Shown piece by piece: positions 29,494-38,472 of a stretch of 46,497 bases of DNA. The position numbers and the translations under genes are program-made. Within the stretch, counting starts at the first letter, position 1. Each line of letters begins with the position of its first letter. This stretch comes from Lysobacteraceae bacterium UBA6001 (GTDB taxonomy: Bacteria; Pseudomonadota; Gammaproteobacteria; Xanthomonadales; Xanthomonadaceae). The notes beneath the pieces were generated by a model, which worked only from the letters and a program-made list of their open reading frames with translations, searched no databases and was not told where the DNA came from. The stretch spans positions 1-46,497 of the forward strand of contig DJAN01000195.1 of the NCBI GenBank assembly GCA_002429615.1, written 5' to 3'.

Positions 29494-31077
29494 TTACTTG
29501 CGCAGCGCCAGCGGGGCGCTGAGCGTGGACGTCGCGCCGTCGGCGGTGGTCACCGTGGCGGTGAAGTTCGCGCTGCGTGCCGCCTCGGCAGCGGCGACCG
29601 GGAATACGAACTCGCCCTTGCCCTGTGCATTGACCGGCGCCTGGATGTAGCCGATGTAGCGCTCGGCCTCGGCCTGCTGCGGCTTGCTGTTGGCGAACAG
29701 CTCGACGCGGTACAGCATGCCGGGGATGCCGTCGAACTGGCCGCGCACTTCCACGCCCTGCGCCGTGGCCTTGGTGGCGATCAGCTTCGGCGCGGCCTGG
29801 CCGTGGTTCGGCGAGGGCTCGCAACCTTCGACGTGGCCATCCAGCGCGCAGATCTTCTCCAGCTTGGCCGGATCGGTCTCCACGCCGCCGCCGCGGTCAC
29901 CCACGAACTGGCCCTGCTCCAGGCCCGGCACGTCGAACACGATCGCACCCTTCTGCTGCGGCAGGCAGGCACCACCGGCGAAGCAGCGGTTGATGTCCTT
30001 GCCGTTGTCGTACATCACGTTGCCGCTGATCGTGTTGATCGCGGGCCCCAGGATGCGGTTCTTGCCGTAGGTACCGTTGGCACCGGGCTCGGCCTGCGGA
30101 CGCACCGACACCGCGACGCGGTTGCCGTGCATGATGTTGCCCGAGACGATGTTGCCCGAGCCGGACAGCGTCACCGCGGAGGAAATGCCGGTGAAGGTGT
30201 TGCCGGAGATGAAGTTGCGGTTGCCCCAGTTCAGCTGCACGCCGTCGGAGGTGTTCTCGAAGTGGTTGTGCACCACCATGTTGTCGTTGCCCCAGAGGAT
30301 TTCCAGGCCCTGCGACGGCTCCTTGTTGTTCTTGTCGGAGCTGGTGATGTAGTTGTCGGCGATCAGGTTGAAGGCCGAGCCGCGGGTGGCCTCCATCGCA
30401 TCGCCGTTGTCGATGAAGACGTTGCGCAGGATCTTGTTGTGCACCGTGGTGGTGGCGGTGGAATTGCCCTTGCCGTCGTCGCCGGTGAGCATGATGCCGG
30501 CGCCACCGGTGTTGTGGACGATGCGGTTGTCGCGGATCAGGCTGCCGGAGGCGCGGTTGATCAGGATGCCGATGCAGAAGTTGCGCACTTCCACGCCGGC
30601 CAGCTCGACGCCTTGGGTATCGCGCAGGATCAGGCCCGGCTTGGTGGTGGTACGCACGTTGGTGCCGTACTGGCCCGCCACCGCGCCCGGGCACGACTTC
30701 GGCTCGGTGCCGCCCACATATTCGGCGCCGTCGATCACCACGTACTTGCCGCTGCGGGCGTAGTCGACGTTCTCGATCACCACCGGGCCCTTGATCGGCG
30801 GCAGCTCGCTGCGCACGCTGATCACATACGGGCCTTCGCCGAGCGCGGCCAGCTCGATGCGATAGTTGCCGGGATTGGCGTTGTTCTTCTCCAGCGCCCA
30901 GCGCAGGGTGCCCTCGCTGCCATCATCGGCGTAGCGGGTCACCTTCAGCGTCTCGGTGGGCGCCGGGCGCGGCTGGGCGATGCCGGCGATGGCCGGGTCG
31001 CCCGCGGCGGTCTGGGCGAGTGCCGGCACGGCCGCGAGGGCCAGGGCCAGCAGGGTGCATTCTTTCACGACGTTCAT
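29494..31077 (-). CDS. quiC: Secreted right-handed beta-helix protein, candidate periplasmic dehydroshikimate dehydratase
   Basis: A 527-residue protein with a signal peptide (MNVVKECTLLALALAAVPALAQ). The body is built of parallel beta-helix turns: GVELAGVEVRNFCIGILINR, SLIRDNRIVHNTGGAGIML, NKILRNVFIDNGDAMEATR, NMVVHNHFENTSDGVQLNW and NFISGNTFTGISSAVTLSG. At least seven cysteines lie in the mature part. The C-terminal 100 residues look like a separate beta-sandwich. Acinetobacter QuiC is a periplasmic dehydroshikimate dehydratase of unusual ancestry; the size, export and neighbours (porin, dehydroquinase, protocatechuate-type decarboxylase) make the same role plausible. I cannot confirm that QuiC shares this fold. 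A pectate-lyase-like or other polysaccharide-active protein is the alternative. Confidence 0.7.
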   Translation of the reverse strand: MNVVKECTLLALALAAVPALAQTAAGDPAIAGIAQPRPAPTETLKVTRYADDGSEGTLRWALEKNNANPGNYRIELAALGEGPYVISVRSELPPIKGPVVIENVDYARSGKYVVIDGAEYVGGTEPKSCPGAVAGQYGTNVRTTTKPGLILRDTQGVELAGVEVRNFCIGILINRASGSLIRDNRIVHNTGGAGIMLTGDDGKGNSTATTTVHNKILRNVFIDNGDAMEATRGSAFNLIADNYITSSDKNNKEPSQGLEILWGNDNMVVHNHFENTSDGVQLNWGNRNFISGNTFTGISSAVTLSGSGNIVSGNIMHGNRVAVSVRPQAEPGANGTYGKNRILGPAINTISGNVMYDNGKDINRCFAGGACLPQQKGAIVFDVPGLEQGQFVGDRGGGVETDPAKLEKICALDGHVEGCEPSPNHGQAAPKLIATKATAQGVEVRGQFDGIPGMLYRVELFANSKPQQAEAERYIGYIQAPVNAQGKGEFVFPVAAAEAARSANFTATVTTADGATSTLSAPLALRK

Positions 31078-31090
31078 CTTTCTTGCTTCC

Positions 31091-31585
31091 TTAAAGGGTG
31101 ATGTCTCTCGTGGTGCAATACGTGGCGCAGGACAGGCCGGGTGACGTCTCGCCCTCATGTCTGTTCCACAGGATCTTGGTGCCGAAGCCGAGCCGGTTGT
31201 CGACCAGCTTCAGGTGATGCAGTTCGATCTCCCAGGCCGGCGCGGACATGCCGCGCACTAGGGGATAGCGGGTGTAGTAGAGCTCCAGCGCGGCCGCCAG
31301 CGCGGCCGGTTCCTCGATCAGCCTGGCCATGCCCTGCAGCTGCAGGCCATGGATGTCGGCGATCTCGGAGAACTGCGCGCTGATCGTGCCGGCCACTTCG
31401 GGCTGGGCGAGCATGGCGTGTCCGTGGCGCGTATCCAGCGCGGTGAGGAAGACCAGGCGGGTGTCATCTTCGCTGCCGGCGAAGAACACGCTGGCGGCCC
31501 AGGGATGCCCGCCCTCCACCACGGCCAGGGACAACACCTGGTAGCGGCGCAGCACGGCGATGATGGAAGGAGGGATCGGGTTCAT
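31091..31585 (-). CDS. yhbP: YhbP-like protein of the FMN-binding split-barrel fold
   Basis: A 164-residue protein of the pyridoxamine-phosphate-oxidase-like fold. HPWAASVFFAGSEDDTRLVF and the ending LHHLKLVDNRLGFGTKILWN match the UPF0306/YhbP family closely, which ends in LGFGKKMIW in E. coli. In E. coli yhbP lies in the same region as ubiT, ubiU and ubiV (yhbT/U/V). Function is not known; a flavin or heme-linked redox role is possible. It lies 13 bases before the beta-helix gene and 32 bases after the DUF554 gene, in the operon. Confidence 0.8.
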   Translation of the reverse strand: MNPIPPSIIAVLRRYQVLSLAVVEGGHPWAASVFFAGSEDDTRLVFLTALDTRHGHAMLAQPEVAGTISAQFSEIADIHGLQLQGMARLIEEPAALAAALELYYTRYPLVRGMSAPAWEIELHHLKLVDNRLGFGTKILWNRHEGETSPGLSCATYCTTRDITL

Positions 31586-31617
31586 GGCAGGGCTCGTGGG
31601 GAGGACGGAGGGCCGGA

Positions 31618-32331
31618 TCAGAAGAACAGCACCCAGATCGCCGAGATCGGCATGGCCAGCACCAGGGCGGGCAGCATGTTGGCGACCGGGAAGCTCTTGA
31701 TGCCGCAGATGCGCAGGCCGGTCGCGAGCATCAGCAGGCCGCCGACGGCCTTGAAGTCGTCGATCATCAGCGGCGTGGTCATCGGCATGATCAGCGTGGC
31801 GCCGTAGGCCAGTGCCAGCTGCACCGCCAGCAGCACCACCGCGATGGTGGCCACCGAGTAACCCAGGCTGATGGCGAAGATCGCCGCGGTGAAGAAGTCC
31901 AGGAACGACTTGGCGATCAGGATGGTGGCATCGCCGGTCATGCCTTCGTTCATCGCACCGAAGATGCCGGTGCCGCTGGCCGCGAACAGCACCAGGATGG
32001 CGACGAACTTCTCCACGAACTCGGTGTGCGAGATGCCGGCCGGGGCCGGCGCGACCCGCTCGACCAGCGACTTGGCGCTGGCACCAAGCTTGCCGATCCC
32101 GCGCTCCAGCCAACACAGCTCGCCGATCAGCGCGCCGAGGATGGCGGCCAGCACCATCACCGGCATGTGCGCGACCTTGGCGATCATCACCACGCCCATC
32201 GCCATCGATGCGGCGCCGAAGGTGAGCGGCATGGCGGTGCGGACGCGCTCGGGAATGCGCGTGGACAGCAGCGCGCCACCGATGGCGCCGAACAGCACGG
32301 CGCCGGCATTGATATACGGACCTACGATCAT
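31618..32331 (-). CDS. DUF554 membrane protein
   Basis: A 237-residue, seven-helix protein with the DUF554 opening [19 protein letters not shown] and the repeated pattern around [17 protein letters not shown] and [11 protein letters not shown]. The function of the family is not known; transport of small acids has been suggested for such proteins but without proof. Its ATG overlaps the UbiX-type stop by four bases (ATGA), so it is coupled to the decarboxylase genes. Export or uptake of the decarboxylase substrate or product is an attractive guess. Confidence 0.85.
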   Translation of the reverse strand: MIVGPYINAGAVLFGAIGGALLSTRIPERVRTAMPLTFGAASMAMGVVMIAKVAHMPVMVLAAILGALIGELCWLERGIGKLGASAKSLVERVAPAPAGISHTEFVEKFVAILVLFAASGTGIFGAMNEGMTGDATILIAKSFLDFFTAAIFAISLGYSVATIAVVLLAVQLALAYGATLIMPMTTPLMIDDFKAVGGLLMLATGLRICGIKSFPVANMLPALVLAMPISAIWVLFF

Positions 32332-32927
32332 GGTGCTTCCCCTTCGGCCGCCAGCGCGGGCAGCGATTCGCCCCAGCGCGGCAGCGCATTGGATTCGAAG
32401 CCGAGCAGGCCCAGGGCCCGCGCGGTGCTGTGGGTGACGATCTGCTCGATGGACTGCGGCCCGGCATACAGCGCCGGCACAGGCGGGAACACGATCGCCC
32501 CGTATTCGGTGACCGCGGCCATGTTGCGGATATGCCCCAGGTGCAGCGGCGTCTCGCGGACCATCAGCACCAGCTTCCTGCGCTCCTTCAGCACCACGTC
32601 GGCGGCGCGGGTGAGCAGGTTGTCGGTGACGCCGTTGGCGATCGCCGCCAGCGTGTGCATCGAGCACGGCGCCACGATCATGCCGGCGGTGCGGAACGAG
32701 CCGCTGGAGATCGCCGCGCCGACCGCGCCGGTCGGATAGAACACGTCCGCCATCGCGATGACATCGTCACGGCTGTACGTGGTTTCGTGTTCGCGGGTCA
32801 GCCCCGCGGCCTTGGACATGACCAGGTGGGATTCGGCACCCAGCTCCCGCAGGAGCTGGAGTGCCTTCACGCCGTACTGGAAGCCCGTGGCGCCGCTGAT
32901 GCCGACTACCACTCTTGGCTTTTGCAT
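32328..32927 (-). CDS. UbiX-type flavin prenyltransferase
   Basis: Makes the prenylated FMN cofactor needed by UbiD-family decarboxylases. The 199-residue protein has [20 protein letters not shown], the Ser-rich [20 protein letters not shown] block and [20 protein letters not shown] (the dimethylallyl-phosphate Arg/Glu region). It lies 13 bases behind the UbiD-type gene, so cofactor maker and user are coexpressed. It resembles the accessory subunits of hydroxybenzoate and gallate decarboxylases (KpdB/LpdB). It may also serve the true UbiD at 38.5 kb, since no other ubiX is in the window. Confidence 0.9.
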   Translation of the reverse strand: MQKPRVVVGISGATGFQYGVKALQLLRELGAESHLVMSKAAGLTREHETTYSRDDVIAMADVFYPTGAVGAAISSGSFRTAGMIVAPCSMHTLAAIANGVTDNLLTRAADVVLKERRKLVLMVRETPLHLGHIRNMAAVTEYGAIVFPPVPALYAGPQSIEQIVTHSTARALGLLGFESNALPRWGESLPALAAEGEAP

Positions 32928-32940
32928 GGCGCAGCTCCGC

Positions 32941-34437
32941 TTACTTCTTGTAGCCGGGGACGAAGCGTTCGGCGTCCACGTCCAGGAACTGCGAGCGCTG
33001 GAAGTGGTCCTTCAGCTTGAACGGCACCGTGCAGTCGAAGATCGTCTTGCAGGTGATGCCGTGATCGCGGATCGAGGGGCTGAACGCCGGATCCTGCGAG
33101 GGATCGAGCGGATGGCAGCGCACGCCGGGGATGGTGATGGTGTCGATATCGCCCTGGTAACGGGTGGTCATCGCCCACAGCACGTCGTTGGTGTCGAAGA
33201 TGTCCACGTCCTCGTCGACCAGGTAGACGTGCTTGAGCTCGGAGAACGCCGAGAAGGCAAGCAGCGCGGCCTGGCGATGGCGGCCCTCGTCCTGCGCGGT
33301 GCGCTTCTTCACCTGCACGAAGGCGACGTACTTGCCGGTGCCGGGCGACGGGCAGTGCACGTTCTGCACCAGGCCGGGCAGCGCCAGTTCGGTCAGCGCC
33401 AGGATGCTGGCCTCGGTCGGGATGCCGGCCATGTTGGTGTGTTCGTCCGACGGACCGATGCAGGTCTGCAGGATCGGGTTAGTGCGGGTGGTGATCGCCT
33501 TCACCTTGATCACCGGAATGGCCATCTTGGCTTCGCCGGTGTAGCCCGGGAATTCCGGCATGGCCTTGCCGGTCAGGGTGTTCTGGTCCTCGCGCACGCG
33601 CACGTCCGGCAGCAGCTCGCCTTCGATCACGATCTCGGCGTTGGCGATGCCGCGCGCGCCCTTGACCGCGACGCCTTCGACCAGCTCGACCGCCTTGCCG
33701 CGCAGGCCACCGGCAATCGACAGTTCGTCGAAGCCCAGCGGGGTGGTCGGGGCCTCGAAGCAGGCACCGATCTCGATCGCCGGATCCACGCCGATGGAGA
33801 TGGTGATCGGCATCGCCTTGCCGTCCTTCTCGTACTTCTGGCGGAAGGTGTCGAGGTGGCGGCCCGGCACGAAGTACATCGAGATCTCATCCTTGCTCTG
33901 CACGCAGAGGCGATGGATGGTCACGTCGAACTCGCCGGTCTCCGGGTCGGCGCCGTAGCACATGCCCAGGGTGAAGTACGGGCCGGCGTCTTCCGGCGTG
34001 TTCTTCGGTGCCGGCAGCAGGGTGCGCAGGTCGAAGCCCGGGTCGCTGGCCAGGTGCACGACTTCCTGGCACGGCGCCTGCTCGCGCGGCACCACCACCG
34101 GCGCGATGGCGTTCTTGACCGCCTCGCGCATCTGGAAGCCAAGCTTCTCCTTGTCCATGCCGAACATGCGGGCCACGCGCTGGCGCGAGGCCAGCAGGCC
34201 GATCAGCACGCGCACGCCGGGATAGCCCTTGACGTCGTTGAACATCAGCGCCGGGCCGGTCTGGGTGGGGCGCATCACGGTGCCGCCGGCACCGACATGG
34301 CGATAGACACCGGACAGCTCGGCTTCCGGATCGACCTGTACGTTGGTCTCGATGTATTCGCCGTCGTACTGCTTCAGCAGCTCGATCGCGCTGCGCAGAT
34401 CGGTGACGGGGCTGGGGTTGGGAGTGCGGTTGCTCAT
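32941..34437 (-). CDS. UbiD-family aromatic acid decarboxylase, protocatechuate/gallate type
   Basis: A 498-residue prenyl-FMN enzyme that removes carboxyl groups from aromatic acids. It has [20 protein letters not shown] (cofactor and Arg region), [17 protein letters not shown] (Glu region) and [10 protein letters not shown], then [20 protein letters not shown]. The size and layout match LpdC/AroY-like decarboxylases of gallate and protocatechuate rather than UbiD. A third small subunit found with some of these enzymes (LpdD) is not visible here. The ATG at 34437 has GGAG upstream. First gene of the operon, behind an ANR box. With dehydroshikimate-forming enzymes in the same operon, protocatechuate to catechol is the most sensible reaction, but unproven. 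Confidence 0.85.
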   Translation of the reverse strand: MSNRTPNPSPVTDLRSAIELLKQYDGEYIETNVQVDPEAELSGVYRHVGAGGTVMRPTQTGPALMFNDVKGYPGVRVLIGLLASRQRVARMFGMDKEKLGFQMREAVKNAIAPVVVPREQAPCQEVVHLASDPGFDLRTLLPAPKNTPEDAGPYFTLGMCYGADPETGEFDVTIHRLCVQSKDEISMYFVPGRHLDTFRQKYEKDGKAMPITISIGVDPAIEIGACFEAPTTPLGFDELSIAGGLRGKAVELVEGVAVKGARGIANAEIVIEGELLPDVRVREDQNTLTGKAMPEFPGYTGEAKMAIPVIKVKAITTRTNPILQTCIGPSDEHTNMAGIPTEASILALTELALPGLVQNVHCPSPGTGKYVAFVQVKKRTAQDEGRHRQAALLAFSAFSELKHVYLVDEDVDIFDTNDVLWAMTTRYQGDIDTITIPGVRCHPLDPSQDPAFSPSIRDHGITCKTIFDCTVPFKLKDHFQRSQFLDVDAERFVPGYKK

Positions 34438-34484
34438 CTGTATCTCCAGGGAAGTGGGGAGGAATCCCGAACGCTCTGACGGAG

Positions 34485-34529
34485 CGAATACTCCGCGCGC
34501 GGCCCTGGCGACGCATTGATCAGAATCAA
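34485..34529 (-). promoter_or_regulatory. ANR-dependent promoter of the eight-gene operon
   Basis: TTGATCAGAATCAA at 34516-34529 is a perfect TTGAT-N4-ATCAA box. A -10-like TATTCG/GTATTC lies at 34491-34485, which puts the box centre at about -42 to -44, near class II spacing. A second dyad, AATCAA-N9-TTGATT (34524-34544), shares its right half with the box and may bind a second dimer. The surrounding 34510-34575 patch is much more AT-rich than its neighbourhood. Confidence 0.82.
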
Positions 34530-34569
34530 ACCATGTAATTGATTTTATTGACTTTTTTGGCAAACAAAA

Positions 34570-34607
34570 GAATGCCCGCGCCACTTTCGCAAGCGGCGCG
34601 GGCATTC
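34570..34607 (-). terminator. Intrinsic terminator after the histidine kinase gene
   Basis: GAATGCCCGCGCC (34570-34582), 12 bases, GGCGCGGGCATTC (34595-34607), perfect, followed on the minus strand by TTTTGTTTG. It separates the two-component operon upstream from the ANR-controlled operon downstream, so the two are separate transcription units. The gap up to the kinase stop (34608-34702) holds no gene. Confidence 0.85.
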
Positions 34608-34702
34608 GGCATTGGGGCGGGGAAACCGCAGGCGGCATCCCACGGCGCGCAGCTTAGGCCGCGCGCCCGCGGGAACTTTGCAAAAGTGTGGCGGCCGCCG
34701 GA

Positions 34703-36061
34703 TCAGGCCAGGCGCGGCGTCGCCGGCAGGTGGATGCGGGCGGCCAGGCCGCCCTCGGCGCGGTTCTCCAGGTGCAGCGAGCCGCCATGGGCCTGGATGC
34801 AGTCGCGCGCGATCGCCAGCCCCAGGCCGACGCTGCCGCCGGCTTCACGGTGGCGTGATTCATCGAGCTGGAAGAACGGCTCGAACGCGCGTTCGAGCAT
34901 GTCTTCCGGCAGGCCGGGGCCATCGTCGACCACCTCGATGCTGACGCCGTCGATCCCTTCGTCGCGCATCCGCACGCCCACGGTCTCGCCATAGCGGGTG
35001 GCGTTCTCGATGAGGTTGTTGAGCGCGCGCTTGAGCGCGACCGGACGGCAGCGGTAAGGCAACGCGGCGGGCAGCTGCAGGTCCACGGCATGGCCGAGCG
35101 CGCGATGGTGCTCGCCAACCTCGCCCAGCAGGCGCGACAGGTCGACTTCCTGGCTGGCTTCGGCGCGTGCGTCCTGGTTGGAGAAGCGCAGCGTCTCGTT
35201 GACCATCGAGCGCACTTCTTCCAGCGTGCGCAGGATTTCCGTGCGCTGTTCGCTGGGCGGCAACATCACCGCCTGCAGCTCGATCGCGGTCAGCGGCGTG
35301 CGCAGGTCATGGCTGATCGCCGCGAGCATGCGCGTGCGCTCATCGACGAAGCGGGTGATGCGCTGGTGCATCTGGTTGAAGGCCACGGCAATCTCACGGA
35401 TCTCGTCCGGCCCCTGGATGCTCAGTTCGTCCAGGCGCTCGCCGCGGCTCATGCGCTCGGCCGCGTCGGTGAGCGCGGTGGTCGGGCGCAGGATGCGGTT
35501 GACGAACAGGTACATCAGGATCAGCACCGGCGGAATGCCGACCAGCAGCGAGAACCGCAGCAGCCGCCAGCTCTCCGACCACAGCGACTGCACCGGCAGC
35601 ACCTGCCGGGTGTGCAGCCAGCGCCCATCACCCAATGCCAGGTCGATCTCCACGCACTGCACCGCCGGGCCGTGGTCCTGCAGGCCACGCACCTCGGCGC
35701 TGCCGGCGGTGTCCTGGCAGGGCATGCGCACCGCCACCTGGTCGGCGCGCAGGCGCTCGCGCAGCGCCTCGGCAATGGAGCGCTCGCGCGGTGCCATGTC
35801 GACCTGGCTGGGCGTGCGGTCGATCCACAGGTGCGCGACCGAGTTGTTGAACGATTCCAGCCACGTGCTGTCGCCAGCCGGCTCGCGGTGCGCGAGGCGA
35901 TACGCGGTGACCGTGCGCGACAGCGCGTGCTCGCGCGCCACCGGGTTCAATGCGCCGGCCTGCGACCACAGGCCCAACGCGGCGAACAGGTTGCCGACCA
36001 CGAAGCCGCCCAGCATCAGGATCACCAGCTGGGCACCGAGGCTGCGCGGCACCAGGTTCAT
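34703..36061 (-). CDS. EnvZ/RstB-type sensor histidine kinase
   Basis: A 452-residue membrane kinase: helix 1 (LVILMLGGFVVGNLFAALGL), a periplasmic domain of about 130 residues, helix 2 (LLVGIPPVLILMYLFV), HAMP, then the phosphoacceptor MLAAISHDLRTPLTAIELQA (His in ISHDLRTPLT). The N box is LKRALNNLIENATRYG, and the G boxes are VDDGPGLPEDM and GSVGLGLAI. It overlaps its regulator by four bases (ATGA). The signal is not known; the place next to the aromatic operon could mean a role there, but the terminator between them argues that this is not required. Confidence 0.9.
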   Translation of the reverse strand: MNLVPRSLGAQLVILMLGGFVVGNLFAALGLWSQAGALNPVAREHALSRTVTAYRLAHREPAGDSTWLESFNNSVAHLWIDRTPSQVDMAPRERSIAEALRERLRADQVAVRMPCQDTAGSAEVRGLQDHGPAVQCVEIDLALGDGRWLHTRQVLPVQSLWSESWRLLRFSLLVGIPPVLILMYLFVNRILRPTTALTDAAERMSRGERLDELSIQGPDEIREIAVAFNQMHQRITRFVDERTRMLAAISHDLRTPLTAIELQAVMLPPSEQRTEILRTLEEVRSMVNETLRFSNQDARAEASQEVDLSRLLGEVGEHHRALGHAVDLQLPAALPYRCRPVALKRALNNLIENATRYGETVGVRMRDEGIDGVSIEVVDDGPGLPEDMLERAFEPFFQLDESRHREAGGSVGLGLAIARDCIQAHGGSLHLENRAEGGLAARIHLPATPRLA

Positions 36062-36768
36062 TGCGCCTGCTGCTCCACCTGCGCGGCGAGCAGGTAGCCG
36101 TTGCCCCAGATGGTCTTCAGCAGGCGCGGGTTGCGCGGATCGTCGCGCAGCTTCTTGCGCAGGCGGCTGATCTGGCTGTCGATGCTGCGGTCGAAGGCGA
36201 TGCTGTCGCGGTCGACCAGGCTCATCAGGTCATCGCGGCTGAGCACCTGGTTGGGCCGTTCCAGGAAGGCCTGCAGCAGGCGGAACTCCATCGTGCTGAG
36301 CTGCACTTCCTCGCCTTCCGGGTCGTGCAGGCGGCGATGCAGCAGGTCCAGCGCCCAGCCCTCGAAGCGCAGGTGGCCACTGCGTTCGGCGCGCACCTGC
36401 GGCGCGACGGCGGCGCGGCGCAGCACGCTGCGCACGCGGGCGATCAGCTCGTCGATGCTGAAGGGCTTGGTGACGTAGTCATCGGCACCGAGGTTGAGGC
36501 CGGTGATGCGGTCGGAAAACTCGGCGCGCGCAGTGAGCATGATGATCGGCGTGCCGTAGTCCTCGCGGATGTGCCGGCACAGCGACAGGCCATCCTCGCC
36601 CGGCAGCATCAGGTCGAGGATCACCAGGTCGAACGTGGCCTCCTGCAGGCGTGCGCGCGTGGACGGGCCATGCTGGGCGGTGGTGACCTGGAAACCCTGC
36701 TGGCGCAGGTAGGCGGCAAGCGGTTCGCGGATCGCGCGGTGGTCATCGACGACGAGCAGGTGCGGCAT
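36058..36768 (-). CDS. OmpR-family response regulator
   Basis: A 236-residue regulator. The receiver domain starts MPHLLVVDDHRAIREPLAAY, with the Asp in LVILDLMLPGEDG, Thr in IIMLTARAEF and Lys in YVTKPFSIDE. The C-terminal winged helix contains LSTMEFRLLQAFLERPNQVL and ends VWGNGYLL-like (IWGNGYLLAA). The frame is open further upstream but the usual start is ATG 36768. Pairs with the kinase that follows. Divergent from idi; 102 bases separate the two starts. Confidence 0.92.
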   Translation of the reverse strand: MPHLLVVDDHRAIREPLAAYLRQQGFQVTTAQHGPSTRARLQEATFDLVILDLMLPGEDGLSLCRHIREDYGTPIIMLTARAEFSDRITGLNLGADDYVTKPFSIDELIARVRSVLRRAAVAPQVRAERSGHLRFEGWALDLLHRRLHDPEGEEVQLSTMEFRLLQAFLERPNQVLSRDDLMSLVDRDSIAFDRSIDSQISRLRKKLRDDPRNPRLLKTIWGNGYLLAAQVEQQAQ

Positions 36769-36870
36769 GGGGGGGACCTGTATATGCGTGCAAAACGTTA
36801 GCAGCTTCGCGCCATAGCCGTCGCCACACTTCGCCACACCTGTCCCGCACGGCGCTGCTACGGTGCCGGC

Positions 36871-37407
36871 ATGCACGCCGTCCCGCCGCCCCTCATCGCC
36901 GTCACCCCGGACGATGGGGTGCTGGGTCCGGTCGACAAGCTCGACTGCCACCGCGAAGGCATCCTGCACCGCGCATTTTCGGTCTTTCTCTACGACAGCG
37001 CCGGCAACGTCCTGCTGCAGCAGCGCAGCGCGGCCAAGCCGCTATGGCCGGGCTGGTGGGCCAACAGCTGCTGCTCGCATCCGGCGTGGGGGGAACCGCT
37101 AGCCGCCGCCGTGCAGCGCCGCGTGCGCGAGGAACTCGGCGTCACCCTGGCGACCCCGGCACGGCATTGCTTCCACTTCGTCTATCACGCGCGCTATCTC
37201 GACCTTGGTGCCGAGCATGAGCTCTGCCATGTGTTCGCCGCCACGCTGCCCGGCGTGCGGCCGCGGATCGTGCCGAACCCGGAGGAAGTCGCCGCGGTGG
37301 CCTGGCGCACGCCGGTCGAAGTGGACCAGCTGCTGGCCAACCCCGACGCACCCTACTCGCCCTGGCTGCGGCTGGAATGGCCGCGCCTGCGCGGCGAGGC
37401 CGCCTGA
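36871..37407 (+). CDS. idi: Isopentenyl-diphosphate delta-isomerase, type 1
   Basis: Nudix-fold enzyme that converts isopentenyl to dimethylallyl diphosphate. The 178-residue product has the catalytic Cys and metal His in WANSCCSHPAWGE, the Nudix part RRVREELGV, and the acidic pair in AEHELCHVFAA. WPGWWANSCCS is typical of type 1. It is convergent with ubiU, two bases apart. IPP/DMAPP balance feeds the ubiquinone tail and also the dimethylallyl group used by UbiX-type enzymes, so the location next to ubiU and ubiD is apt. Confidence 0.95.
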   Translation: MHAVPPPLIAVTPDDGVLGPVDKLDCHREGILHRAFSVFLYDSAGNVLLQQRSAAKPLWPGWWANSCCSHPAWGEPLAAAVQRRVREELGVTLATPARHCFHFVYHARYLDLGAEHELCHVFAATLPGVRPRIVPNPEEVAAVAWRTPVEVDQLLANPDAPYSPWLRLEWPRLRGEAA

Positions 37408-37409
37408 CC

Positions 37410-38408
37410 TCAGTGCCAGTCCCGGTGGTAGGGCCCCAGCGTAGTGGTCTGGCCTTCGGCCAGTTCTGACAGCGCGGCCTGCCAGTTCGGTTCCACCCGC
37501 CAGTGCTGGGGATCGGTCAGATAGCGGTCGATGGCGCGGCGCCAGGTTCCCGCCACCGCGCGCACATAGGCCACGCCGCGCTGGCGTCCCTCGATCTTCA
37601 GCGCTGCGATGCCGGCCTCGGCGAGGCGTGGCAGCAGTTCCAGCGTGTTGAGGCTGGTCGGCTCCTCCAGGGCATGGAAGGTCTGCCCGTCCACGTCATA
37701 GCGTCCCTTGCAGACGGTGGGATAGCCCGCCGGTTCGCCCGGCTGGAAGCGGTCGATCAGCCGACCATTCAGACGCACGCTGCGCGAACCGTCGGCCTGT
37801 TCTTCCCAGCGCACGAACGACGCCGGCGAACAGACGCCGTGGCGGTTCGGGGACTTCCCGGTGACGTGGCTGGACAGCTGGCAGCGGCCCTCGACCATGA
37901 TGCACAGGCTGCCGAAGGCGAAGACCTCCAGCGGCACCGGCGCGCTGCGGCACAAGCGCTCGACCTGCTGCACCGACAGCACGCGCGGCAGCACCGCGCG
38001 CGCGATGCCGAAGCGCTCATGCGCATAGCGCAGCGCCGGGCCGGTGGTCGCCGAGCCCTGCACGGACAGGTGCCGGGGCAGCGCCGGATGCTGGCGCGCG
38101 GCGTAGTCGAGTACCGCCGGGTCGGCGGCAATGAGCGCGTCCACCCCCAGCTCGGCAGCCAGATCCACCGTGCCCAGCCAATGCGGCAGGCGTGCGGGGT
38201 CGGGATAGGTGTTGAGCGCGAGGTAGACCTTGCGTCCACGCGCGTGCGCATGGGCCACGCCGGTGCGCACTTCCGCGGCGTCGAAGTTGAGCCCCGGGAA
38301 CGAGCGCGCGTTGGTCTCGTCGCGCAGGCCGAGGTAGACCGCATCCGCACCGGCTTCCACCGCCGCGTACAACGCGGGCAGATTGCCCGCGGGACAGACC
38401 AGCTGCAT
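37410..38408 (-). CDS. ubiU: UbiU, [4Fe-4S] subunit of the O2-independent ubiquinone hydroxylase
   Basis: Peptidase-U32 homologue that forms a heterodimer with UbiV. The 332-residue protein starts MQLVCPAGNLPALYAAVEAG and has the cluster cysteines at C169, C176, C193 and C233 (FGSLCIMVEGRC, HGVCSP, TVCKGRY), one residue off the E. coli numbering. It is 64 bases downstream of ubiD on the same strand, and 19 kb away from ubiT and ubiV. Prephenate, not dioxygen, is the oxygen donor in this pathway. Confidence 0.93.
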   Translation of the reverse strand: MQLVCPAGNLPALYAAVEAGADAVYLGLRDETNARSFPGLNFDAAEVRTGVAHAHARGRKVYLALNTYPDPARLPHWLGTVDLAAELGVDALIAADPAVLDYAARQHPALPRHLSVQGSATTGPALRYAHERFGIARAVLPRVLSVQQVERLCRSAPVPLEVFAFGSLCIMVEGRCQLSSHVTGKSPNRHGVCSPASFVRWEEQADGSRSVRLNGRLIDRFQPGEPAGYPTVCKGRYDVDGQTFHALEEPTSLNTLELLPRLAEAGIAALKIEGRQRGVAYVRAVAGTWRRAIDRYLTDPQHWRVEPNWQAALSELAEGQTTTLGPYHRDWH

Positions 38409-38472
38409 CGCCCACTCCTTCCGCTGAAGCCACCAGCCTAGCGCGCGTGCCGATGCCGGCGGCTGCGCGAGA

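Noticed and set aside
34703..36768. The OmpR/EnvZ-type pair as dedicated regulator of the aromatic operon
   Set aside because: A strong terminator at 34570-34607 separates the units, and the operon has its own ANR promoter. Proximity alone does not support the link.
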